Origin: Firmicutes bacterium CAG:194
Lineage (GTDB): Bacteria > Bacillota > Clostridia > Lachnospirales > Lachnospiraceae
Direction: 5' to 3'
Length of the DNA: 51,093 nucleotides
NCBI GenBank assembly: GCA_000432915.1
Contig: HF995251.1
Span: forward strand, 99,390 to 150,482
Under the pieces are notes generated by a model that made no database searches, was not told where the DNA came from, and worked only from the letters and a program-made list of their open reading frames with translations. This document shows, piece by piece, positions 43,915 to 51,093 of this stretch. The position numbers and the translations under genes are program-made. Position 1 is the first letter of the stretch, and every line of letters starts with the position of its first letter.

Positions 43915-44927
43915 AAGCTTCCCCTCCTCTTTTTCAGCATCATCACAAGGACAACCGGTACAAGCAATACTGCCGTTACAGAGCTGATACTGATCTCGGT
44001 CGGTGCAAATACTGTTCTGGCAATCCCATCACAGAACAATGTAATGACTGCGCCTCCCAGAAAACAGCCCGGTATCAGGAGAAGCGGCTTCGCCGTTTTA
44101 GTCAGTGTTTTGACCAGATGCGGAACAGCGATCCCGACAAAGGAGATCGGACCTGCAAATGCTGTCACACAGGCTGACAAAATGCTTGATAACAGGATCA
44201 AAAGAACACGCAAAAGTCCGATCCTAACGCCCATATTCCGGGCATACGCCTCTCCCATCTGATAAGCACTGATCGGCTTTGCCAGAAGAAAGGACACACA
44301 TACACCAAGCAGCACCAGCACCGCCATCAGCCGGACAGACTGCCATGTCATACCGGAAAAGCTGCCCAGTGACCAGTTATGCAGGTTGACAATGTTGGAA
44401 TCATCCGCAAACGTTACACAAAAATCAGTGATCGCCGAACAGATGTAACCGATCATTATACCGCAGACAACCAGCATGGACATATCATGCACACGTACGG
44501 AAACAAGCAATACAAAGCCCATCGCCAGCAAAGAACCAAGAAAAGCAGCTGCTACCATGCCCCAGGAAGAAAGTGTGATCCCTTTTCCGAGGAAAGCGAT
44601 CATTGTGATCGCCACGACTAACTTTGCGCCGGACGAAATACCCAGCACATAAGGACCTGCGATCGGATTTCCGAAAAAGGTCTGCAGCAAAAAGCCGGAC
44701 ACGGAAAGTGCCCCTCCCAAAAGCAGCGCCGCCAGTATTCTCGGCAATCTGATCTCCCATATGATGTTATATGCTGTCCCATTTTCCTGATCTCCCAACA
44801 GGATCTGTCTGATCTGTTCTCCGGTCAGTGAAATACTGCCACTGCAGATATTCCACCAGATCACCAGACCCAGCAGGATAAAGATCAATAAAAAGGACAA
44901 AATGTAACGTTTTCTTCCTGCTTTCAT
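43911..44927 (-). CDS. FecCD/BtuC-type ABC permease
   Basis: 338 residues with about 9-10 transmembrane helices. Family blocks are IRLPRILAALLLGGALSVSG, FFGNPIAGPYVLGISSGA, ISAYQMGEAYARNMGV, AFAGPISFVGIAVPHLVK and DGIARTVFAPTEISISSVTA. It is the membrane part of an importer for B12, cobinamide, iron-siderophore or heme. The cobalamin context points to a corrinoid or related tetrapyrrole. It overlaps both neighbours by 4 bp (ATGA), so the three importer genes are translationally coupled. Confidence 0.93.
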   Translation of the reverse strand: MKAGRKRYILSFLLIFILLGLVIWWNICSGSISLTGEQIRQILLGDQENGTAYNIIWEIRLPRILAALLLGGALSVSGFLLQTFFGNPIAGPYVLGISSGAKLVVAITMIAFLGKGITLSSWGMVAAAFLGSLLAMGFVLLVSVRVHDMSMLVVCGIMIGYICSAITDFCVTFADDSNIVNLHNWSLGSFSGMTWQSVRLMAVLVLLGVCVSFLLAKPISAYQMGEAYARNMGVRIGLLRVLLILLSSILSACVTAFAGPISFVGIAVPHLVKTLTKTAKPLLLIPGCFLGGAVITLFCDGIARTVFAPTEISISSVTAVLLVPVVLVMMLKKRRGSL

Positions 44928-46495
44928 TTTACCTCTTTCAGATACTTCAGTTCATGCGAAGTATCTCCTGTCATTACCGCATGCAGATCCTCGATAAAAG
45001 ATGCAATTCCGGTTGTCTCCTGAAAAAAGTCAGCTGTTGTGCAATATACCTTTCCCTCTTTTACCGCCTTGAAATCAGCAAACAGTGGGCTCTTCGCAAG
45101 CAAGGTATCCACACTGTCAAGCTCTCCTTCGATCGTACTGTTATAGATCAGGATATCCGCATCCTTTGCCTGCGCATAAAAATCTTCCATCTGCATATTC
45201 ATGGTGGAGAGCGCATTTTCATCATCTTCTTTGACAGCCTGCGGTAAATAACTGCCGCCAGCAAGCTGTATCATTTTGGCAATGTAATCTCCCGGCTTTC
45301 TGACGTTTACTGAACCGTTGGAGGTTACATAGAAAAATGCCATCGTCTGATCCGTTGCATCCTTTTTCATGATCGGTTCCACCTTGGCAACCTGCTCCTG
45401 ATAAAAGGCATCTGCCTGCTCTTCTTTTCCAAATAATACACCATACAGTCTGATCCATTCAAGTCTTCCGAGCGGGTGTGTTTCATAACTGGAACGCTCC
45501 ACCAGAACAGGGATTCCAAGTGCTTCCAGCTTTTCTTTTACCTCCGGATTATGCAGGATCATTGTGTTCTCAATGGCAAGATCGCAGTTTTCACTGATGA
45601 TCTTCTCGTAATCGGGCTGATTATACTTGCCCGCATATAACATATCTCCATCTGCCATTGCATCTTTTGCCGCCTGAATATACCAGTCCTCCTGCTTTGT
45701 ACCGGACAGCCGGACATCATCCAGTGCATCTATTGCCTGTAAAAGATCCATAACGGAAGTGGAAACCACATATGCCTTTTTCGGTTGTCTGAGCATTGTC
45801 ACATCTGCCGGCAGGTTAGCCACCGCTTCTTCTCCGTCCGGAACAAGCAAAAAACGCTCGTCTCCGATCGTGATCATTTTATAAACGCCATATTCCTCTA
45901 TCTGAAACTGCGTCGCATACAAAAGTGATACGCCGCCCGTTTTTTTCAATGTTGTAAAATCGATTCCACCGTCGGCTTCTTTTACTGTTTCTTTCCGGTC
46001 TGCCGACGCTTCCCTGTCATCCGGTTCCTGCCCTGCTTCATATTCTTTCTCTGCCTCGGCAAGTTCCTCTTCATCCTGTCTGAAAATCAGATGATACTCT
46101 ATTTCATGCGGAACACTCATTGCCGTCGTATCCGCAACTATATCCAACTCACAATCCAGACCGTCGATCGGGATTGTAAATGTGGAGTTTTCTTCCTTAT
46201 CCTCTACAGACTCATCCATATACTTTACACCGTCTACCAGCATATAATCATAATGCTTACTGCTGAATACGATTTGTGCATACGCCTGTCCATCTTCTAC
46301 AGAAACAGAAGCGGGCGAGGCTACAGATGCCTTGCCCGTTCCGCCCAAAAGCTTTACATAAACTGTATAACTTCCGTCTTTCAGTGCTTCTTTTGTATCA
46401 GAAGCACCACAGCCTGTCAGAATAACCAAAAGGAGCATGATACAAAGCAGCCCTATTCCTGTTTTATTTCTGTTTTTACGATTTTTCTGCTCCAT
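44924..46495 (-). CDS. BtuF-like binding lipoprotein with N-terminal NEAT-like domain
   Basis: 523 residues. Signal peptide with lipobox LTGC (Cys29). Residues ~35-138 are a beta-rich NEAT-like domain (ALKDGSYTVYVKLLGG, VEDGQAYAQIVFSSKHYDYM, FTIPIDGLDCELDIV). An acidic linker (140-178) follows. A class III binding-protein domain spans ~185-520. That part has the helical-backbone look of Fe3+/corrinoid binders (VLVERSSYETHPLGRLEWI, LAGGSYLPQAV, DILIYNSTIEGEL). NEAT domains classically bind heme, so a tetrapyrrole ligand is plausible. The pairing with CbiK is discussed in the findings. 28 bp after cbiK. Confidence 0.87.
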   Translation of the reverse strand: MEQKNRKNRNKTGIGLLCIMLLLVILTGCGASDTKEALKDGSYTVYVKLLGGTGKASVASPASVSVEDGQAYAQIVFSSKHYDYMLVDGVKYMDESVEDKEENSTFTIPIDGLDCELDIVADTTAMSVPHEIEYHLIFRQDEEELAEAEKEYEAGQEPDDREASADRKETVKEADGGIDFTTLKKTGGVSLLYATQFQIEEYGVYKMITIGDERFLLVPDGEEAVANLPADVTMLRQPKKAYVVSTSVMDLLQAIDALDDVRLSGTKQEDWYIQAAKDAMADGDMLYAGKYNQPDYEKIISENCDLAIENTMILHNPEVKEKLEALGIPVLVERSSYETHPLGRLEWIRLYGVLFGKEEQADAFYQEQVAKVEPIMKKDATDQTMAFFYVTSNGSVNVRKPGDYIAKMIQLAGGSYLPQAVKEDDENALSTMNMQMEDFYAQAKDADILIYNSTIEGELDSVDTLLAKSPLFADFKAVKEGKVYCTTADFFQETTGIASFIEDLHAVMTGDTSHELKYLKEVK

Positions 46496-46526
46496 AACCG
46501 CTCCTTCTTTCTACACTGCTTTTTTC

Positions 46527-48206
46527 TTATTCTTCCGCTGCTTTGGCATCTGCCACACTTACCTTATGGTCATACCATTTGCCTTTTTTCCCTAAGATCG
46601 CAAGATCAAATTCCTGATCCAGTGCTTCTACCGGTACATCAAAGCCATATACTTCTTCCTCTGTACCATCTGCATACTTGACAGTGTCTGTTGTCGGCTC
46701 TAAAAGCGCCGCACCATCTTTCTGCGCATCCTCTGCTGTTCCGACAAACAGGTTTACGATATTTTTAGAAGCCAGGCTGATATGAATTGTCATCTTGCCG
46801 TCTTTTACCGTTAAAGTGCCCTGTCCGTCATTTGCCTCATTCACATGAAACATGCTGCTGTCTGTATTGAAAGCTGCTGTATAAGTGCCATCTGCTAAAG
46901 CTGCTGACTGCACATCACTCGTTTTATTTTCGTCTGCCGCAGATGTATCTGCAAGATCAGCATTTGCGATTGCATCTGCTGTGTGGTTTACATAAATCTT
47001 CTGTACATCAGCGATCTCGCCAAGCCCAGCGATCTGGCAATCGATAGAATCGAATGCACCGCTTGCTTCAAACTGGCTCTTCCAAGAATCATCGTCATCG
47101 CCTGCCATATCATTATTGGCATGATCACCTGCTACAACCATAAGTGGACGAAGGACAACTTTCTTATAGCCTGCATCTTTTACTGCTGCAATGACATTTT
47201 CACATGCCGTCTCTTCAGGCTCGCCTTCTACGGTTCCGATGAATACATTGTCATAGCCAAGCTCTGCCATCTGTGAAGCCATCTGGCTGTAGCTTACTTT
47301 TGCTGTGTGGGAAGTACCATGTCCCATGAATACAAATGCTGTACCATCTTCTTTTGCTGCATCCAAGGAATCAAAACCTGCAGTCTGAACTGCTTCTGCT
47401 GTGATCGCTTCTGCAACTGCCTTCTTGTCCTCGTTTACAGCGGAAGCATCTGCTCCAACCTCACCGAGCAGCGGCTCAGCTACTGTAACGGAGCCGAACT
47501 GATCCTGATACTTTTCAACTGCTTCTACCAGTTCATCATACTCTGCACCATGCATCAGATGTGTTGGCTGTACAACCAGATTCACAACACCATTATCAAC
47601 TGCGCGCTGCAATGCCTGATCCATATTGTCGATTGCTTCGCCATCTCTTGCCTGAATATGGTTGATGATGATCTGTGCTGTAAATGCTCTTCTGACAGAC
47701 CAGTCAGGATTAGCTTCTGCTAATGCATCTTCAATGCTCTTGATATCGTTTACACGGCTGTCATTGAATGATGTACCGAAGCTGACTACTAACAGCTCGT
47801 TTGCGCCAATACCATCCGCATTTAACGGATCATCCTTGGAAGCATCTCCTGTGTCACGTCCGAAATAATCAGGATCTGCATTTTCGCCGCTTACAAGCTC
47901 TTTCTGCGCATCTGTCAGTGCATCCCATGCTTCTTTCGCTGCCTTACACTGCGCATCTGTTTCATCTGTTCTTTCCTGTACATAGATCGCATCGATCAGG
48001 GCAGCAGCTTCATCTGCCTTTGCCTGATCATCTTCTGCATCTGTTGCCTCTGCGTCTGTGGCATCTGTTGCATCCTCTGTGCTGTCTGTCTCGTCTGTGG
48101 CTTCTGTTGTATCTGCTGTATCAGATGCTGCTTTAGAACCACAACCTGTTACCATTGCCATAGTCAGTACTGTGGCAAGTAATACTGTTACGATTTTCTT
48201 TTTCAT
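46527..48206 (-). CDS. cbiK: Extracytoplasmic sirohydrochlorin cobaltochelatase CbiK (lipoprotein) with C-terminal NEAT-like domain
   Basis: 559 residues starting MKKKIVTVLL at 48206 with AAGGAGG 6 nt upstream. Residues 1-22 are a signal with lipobox VTGC (Cys22). A Thr/Asp/Glu/Ala linker (23-60) follows, then a helical piece with the surface-protein motif AWDALTDAQKELV (~93-105). The CbiK domain spans ~136-415. It has LLVVSFGTSFNDSR, PTHLMHGAEYDEL, the catalytic His region VFMGHGTSHTAKVSY (H296), GTVEGEP and MVVAGDHANNDMAGDD (H362). Residues ~436-559 are a beta-rich NEAT-like domain. The anaerobic pathway needs CbiK in the cytosol, so a lipoprotein form is odd. First gene after the riboswitch. 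Confidence 0.93.
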   Translation of the reverse strand: MKKKIVTVLLATVLTMAMVTGCGSKAASDTADTTEATDETDSTEDATDATDAEATDAEDDQAKADEAAALIDAIYVQERTDETDAQCKAAKEAWDALTDAQKELVSGENADPDYFGRDTGDASKDDPLNADGIGANELLVVSFGTSFNDSRVNDIKSIEDALAEANPDWSVRRAFTAQIIINHIQARDGEAIDNMDQALQRAVDNGVVNLVVQPTHLMHGAEYDELVEAVEKYQDQFGSVTVAEPLLGEVGADASAVNEDKKAVAEAITAEAVQTAGFDSLDAAKEDGTAFVFMGHGTSHTAKVSYSQMASQMAELGYDNVFIGTVEGEPEETACENVIAAVKDAGYKKVVLRPLMVVAGDHANNDMAGDDDDSWKSQFEASGAFDSIDCQIAGLGEIADVQKIYVNHTADAIANADLADTSAADENKTSDVQSAALADGTYTAAFNTDSSMFHVNEANDGQGTLTVKDGKMTIHISLASKNIVNLFVGTAEDAQKDGAALLEPTTDTVKYADGTEEEVYGFDVPVEALDQEFDLAILGKKGKWYDHKVSVADAKAAEE

Positions 48207-48288
48207 AACGTCCTCCTTAAAAATATGATATGTCTCATGGATGCGGCCGGGATGAATTCGATACATTATGCTTGTTTTCCTATTACGC

Positions 48289-48313
48289 AAAAAAATCCGG
48301 TATAACCGGATTC
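48289..48313 (-). terminator. Rho-independent terminator of the cobalamin riboswitch
   Basis: On the minus strand AATCCGGT and ACCGGATT form an 8-bp stem with a 3-nt loop, followed by TTTTTTT. It is 90 nt after the B12 box and 85 nt before cbiK. It is the likely expression platform. Confidence 0.85.
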
Positions 48314-48401
48314 TTACAAGCCCTCAAAAGAAGCCATCTGTAAAAACAAACAGCCTGCCTTTGCAGTACGACCAATGCCTCGTGATCCGGGAACTTCCCT
48401 G

Positions 48402-48608
48402 TACCAAACAACTGGCAGGTTTCCTGGCTGAAAGATCATCACATGCCTTTTACCTTCCCAGCTTAGCCAGTGGCATATTGCAAAGCCATGCTCCTTTATC
48501 ACAGTGACGAGATCGTACAGGAATCACACCTGTTTCCCTTTTAACCCTTGCATCCGCTATCCGGATCCGTTTTGATCAGACAGCCTATGATGCGCAGGCA
48601 CCATTTGT
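48402..48608 (-). promoter_or_regulatory. Cobalamin riboswitch
   Basis: On the minus strand the conserved B12 box AGCCAGGAAACCTGCC lies at 48429-48414. Upstream are GGTGCC, TTAAAAGGGAAACAGGTGTG, GATTCCTGTACG and TCACTGTGAT, in the order and spacing of RF00174 elements. GCCACTGG is near 48476. A terminator at 48289-48313 suggests transcriptional control, OFF with cobalamin. It would control cbiK and the genes downstream of it. Confidence 0.92.
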
Positions 48609-48628
48609 TTATCTATGAAACTGTGGCT

Positions 48629-48657
48629 AGTGTAGCACAAACTGCGGAACATGGCAA
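48629..48657 (-). promoter_or_regulatory. Sigma-A-like promoter of the cobalamin operon
   Basis: TTGCCA (48657-48652), a 17-nt spacer and TACACT (48634-48629) on the minus strand, ending about 20 nt before the aptamer's first conserved bases. Confidence 0.6.
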
Positions 48658-48724
48658 GGACAGCCCTTATAATAATTTTCTGCCCGGTATTCACAGCTGT
48701 GTTTTTGTATGTTGTCTAATATTC

Positions 48725-50845
48725 TCAGGATAGCAGATGACTCCTGTATAATACCGTTCTGTCAAACACCTTCGGTGCCTGTTCTCCCACAAACCGGATC
48801 GACACCTTATTACCGACCTGCGAGATCACCTTACCCGCGCCAAACTTTTTATGATGTACCTCTGCGCCCGGCTGCAGCCCTTCTTCAAATGCCTGATAAG
48901 CAGCTTCCTCTATCGTATTTTCCTGTGCAGATCCCTGCATCAATGTCTTTGAGTAAGCACTGTATACTGTATTGACCGCTTTTACACTGCGCCCAAGAAG
49001 CTGATCCCGGAACAGAGAAGGCGTTTTGGTCGCAAATAAATAAAGCTCCTCCCTTGCTCTGGTAACCCCAACATAGAAAATCCGCCGCTCTTCCTCATAG
49101 GCTTCCAGTTCTTTTCCGTCCAGACGTTTTGCCGGTACTTTCTCCGGGAATACACCATCCAGTATATCCAGAAGATACACACGGTCGTATTCGAGTCCCT
49201 TGCTTGAATGGATCGTCGACAGGATAAACGGACAATCATATGCCTGTTCCTTATGCTGCATCACATCCTGTAAATAAGAAAGTCTGTTCAAAAAATCCTG
49301 TAACATATCTGTCCGCGCTGCAATGTTTTTCAGAATAAATACTTTATTTTCCTTCAAGCCTGCTCTTTCCAGATACTCCCGATAGCCCATATACTGCACG
49401 ATACGCCCGATGGCTCTGCCCGCCTGCTCTGTCCGCATATGATTCAAATGCGTCCGAATTGATTTCAGGCTGCTAACTGTTCTTGCCTTCAGCCCACAAT
49501 GATCGATCGCAGCGTCCAGTACCGGAATATCCCTTTCCATGCTGATCTGCACTGCCTGCATGGCATCCAGCTTTTTCAGATACATGTTCAGTTTGTAATA
49601 AATCTGCATAAAGCTTTCCGTATCATACGGATTCAAAGCAAAAGTTATGATATTTCTGACATCCTGCACGATCCGATGGGTAAAAAAGCCCAGCTCCGCA
49701 TTTTTGATCCGATATGGGATCTGTTCATATTCCAGCAGATCCACAAGCGGGATCACACTCTCGTTATCCCGGTACAAAACCGCTGTCTGCTCACTGCAGC
49801 CATTTGCCACCTTTGCCAGATAGGTATACTGTGCCCCTCTGGAAGACAGCTCGATCACATGCACATCCTGCTGTGGTTCTCTCGTGGCATGCATTTCCTT
49901 TTTATGCCGCAGTGTATTCTTTCTGATAAAATGATCCGCCCGCTCTACGATCCGCGCATTTGACCGGAAGTTTTCCTCCATCAGAAGCACTTTGGCATTC
50001 TTGTGATCTTTCTCAAATTCCAGAAGTGCCTGCGGGTAAGCCGCCCGAAACCCATAAATACTCTGATCCTCATCCCCGACCATAAACAGGTTATCGTTAG
50101 CACCAGCTAACAATTTAATGATCTCATGCTGGATCCTGGAAGTATCCTGTGCCTCATCTACACAGATATAATGATATTTTTTCTGAAAATCAGAAAGTAC
50201 CTGGGGCACCTTTTTCAGGATCGTGTAAGCATGCAGTAACTGATCATCATAGTCCATCAGCTTTTCTTCCCGCATCCTGCTGCAATACCTTTGATAAATA
50301 CGCGCAATCGGAATTCCCTCGCATTCTTTCTCAAATTCACGTATCTCATGCTCTGAAAGCATGCTGTTTTTGATATAGGTAATGTAGGAGCGAACACTCT
50401 GCAGATCGCTCTCTGTCGGATATTCTCCTGCCTCCTGCACATAGATCTGCGACAGCATCCCTGCAATCTGCTTTTCATCTGTCAAAAGTTCAAATGCAGT
50501 CTTTCCGATCCTTCTGCCATACTCATAAATTACCTTTGAGCAAATTCCGTTAATGGTACGGAATTCCATCCGCGAGGCCAGTTCACTGCCAAAGAGATAC
50601 CGGAAACGCTCCGCCATATCCTTTGTTGCCGCCACTGTATAGGTCATCGTCAAAATTTCCTCCGGGTATACCGAGCAGCACTTTACCATGTATCCAAGAC
50701 GCGTCACCAGCACGGTTGTCTTTCCACTTCCCGGAACTGCCAAAAGCAGTACAGGACCTTCTACTGCCTGTACTGCTGTAAGCTGCTGTGGACTGAGGGT
50801 AATATTCAGTTGGGTGAGGTGGGTGAGAAAATCTTGTGATGTCAT
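48725..50845 (-). CDS. UvrD/Rep-type SF1A DNA helicase
   Basis: 706 residues. It has the Q motif (LSPQQLTAVQ), Walker A AVPGSGKTTVLV, motif Ia TMTYTVAATKDMAERF, Walker B YICVDEAQDTS, motif III GDEDQSIYGFR, motif IV ENFRSN, motif V IHSSKGLEYDRVYL and motif VI VGVTRAREELYL. A C-terminal Tudor-like stretch (HHKKFGAGKVISQVGNKVSIRF) is typical of PcrA/UvrD. It unwinds DNA 3'-5' in repair and replication restart. It could be PcrA or a second UvrD-like paralogue; I cannot tell. It is monocistronic, ending upstream of the riboswitch promoter. Confidence 0.93.
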   Translation of the reverse strand: MTSQDFLTHLTQLNITLSPQQLTAVQAVEGPVLLLAVPGSGKTTVLVTRLGYMVKCCSVYPEEILTMTYTVAATKDMAERFRYLFGSELASRMEFRTINGICSKVIYEYGRRIGKTAFELLTDEKQIAGMLSQIYVQEAGEYPTESDLQSVRSYITYIKNSMLSEHEIREFEKECEGIPIARIYQRYCSRMREEKLMDYDDQLLHAYTILKKVPQVLSDFQKKYHYICVDEAQDTSRIQHEIIKLLAGANDNLFMVGDEDQSIYGFRAAYPQALLEFEKDHKNAKVLLMEENFRSNARIVERADHFIRKNTLRHKKEMHATREPQQDVHVIELSSRGAQYTYLAKVANGCSEQTAVLYRDNESVIPLVDLLEYEQIPYRIKNAELGFFTHRIVQDVRNIITFALNPYDTESFMQIYYKLNMYLKKLDAMQAVQISMERDIPVLDAAIDHCGLKARTVSSLKSIRTHLNHMRTEQAGRAIGRIVQYMGYREYLERAGLKENKVFILKNIAARTDMLQDFLNRLSYLQDVMQHKEQAYDCPFILSTIHSSKGLEYDRVYLLDILDGVFPEKVPAKRLDGKELEAYEEERRIFYVGVTRAREELYLFATKTPSLFRDQLLGRSVKAVNTVYSAYSKTLMQGSAQENTIEEAAYQAFEEGLQPGAEVHHKKFGAGKVISQVGNKVSIRFVGEQAPKVFDRTVLYRSHLLS

Positions 50846-50999
50846 AACGATATTTAATATTTCCTTTTTTGAAATGTATTAACTATTTTAACTCTCAAAC
50901 TATTCATCCGATACGATTTTTACACACTTTCACAATTACTATCACTACCTATGGTCAGTAGATTCATAAATAATTGGATGTTCTATCTACTTCTTTTCT
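50846..50999. other. A/T-rich intergenic region next to the CRISPR-like repeats
   Basis: 154 bp with no gene. It might be the CRISPR trailer or leader flank. No promoter or cas gene was recognised. Confidence 0.4.
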
Positions 51000-51093
51000 G
51001 TTTTCAAATCCTTACGTATTAACAAGCCTCTCAAACCCTAATAAATAAGACAGACACATTTGTTTGGTTTTAGAATCTTACGTATTAACAAGT
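51000..51093. CRISPR. Partial CRISPR array, type II-like, cut by the right edge
   Basis: A degenerate repeat (51000-51036, starts GTTTTCAAAT and ends CTCAAAC), a 30-nt spacer (51037-51066) and a second repeat starting GTTTTAGAAT (51067, truncated at 51093). Both contain the 16-mer CTTACGTATTAACAAG, at 51011 and 51077. The 66-bp period equals 36 + 30, the usual type II repeat plus spacer. The GTTTTAGA start is also typical of type II. The degenerate copy suggests that this is the terminal repeat and that the array continues to the right. Confidence 0.65.

Overview
The window looks like chromosomal DNA of an anaerobic, spore-forming gut-type Clostridia, most likely a Lachnospiraceae. The reasons are moderate GC, sporulation genes (sigK, spoIIP, gpr), a giant BspA-like leucine-rich-repeat surface protein, a complete-looking anaerobic (cbi-type) cobalamin block, and small cysteine-rich proteins typical of that family. 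Nearly all genes lie on the minus strand. No phage, transposase or plasmid gene is seen.

Layout from left to right. 1-6149 is the N-terminal ~2050 residues of a secreted LRR protein that continues off the left edge. 6381-9173 holds comM-dprA (DNA uptake/recombination). 9331-15722 holds pilT, sigK, hemW, lepA and spoIIP, followed by rpsT (15970-16233) and an Rpn/PD-(D/E)XK nuclease gene. gpr is on the plus strand behind a sigma-G-like promoter, away from spoIIP. 18497-21006 holds a TPM-domain protein, a zinc-ribbon membrane protein and xpt. 21304-23543 (plus) is a polar amino acid ABC transporter whose binding protein has its two halves in swapped order, i.e. it is circularly permuted. 23558-23888 is an intergenic palindromic element followed by a 20-bp hairpin. 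23877-25879 holds two small Cys-rich genes and a dGTPase-like HD protein.

25915-48206 is one co-directional block of about 20 genes for cobalamin biosynthesis. It is preceded by a sigma-A-like promoter, a cobalamin riboswitch and a rho-independent terminator (48289-48657). In transcription order it reads: lipoprotein cobaltochelatase CbiK, BtuF-like binding protein, permease, ATPase, cbiP/cobQ, cobT, cobU, cobS, a cobU-like gene, cobC-like phosphatase, cbiB, cobD, cbiC, cbiD, cbiF, cbiG, cbiH, a cbiJ-cbiE-cbiT fusion, cbiA and a small Cys-rich gene. Within the window cbiL, cysG/cobA, the cob(I)alamin adenosyltransferase and a Cbi-type cobalt importer are not seen. The first two genes both encode lipoproteins with NEAT-like beta domains, which suggests an extracytoplasmic tetrapyrrole or metal handling step coupled to the ABC importer.

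A UvrD-type helicase gene (48725-50845) follows. At the extreme right edge lies what appears to be the end of a type II-style CRISPR array: a degenerate repeat, a 30-nt spacer, and a second repeat cut off by the window.

The observations most worth a second look are the circularly permuted binding protein, the extracytoplasmic CbiK/NEAT-like/ABC module, the truncated CRISPR array, the palindromic element at 23558-23827, the degenerate ~63-bp repeats at 30941-31229, and a structured ~50-60 nt motif present in two unrelated places (17471 and 27709). All calls come from reading the sequence by eye; no database search was run.
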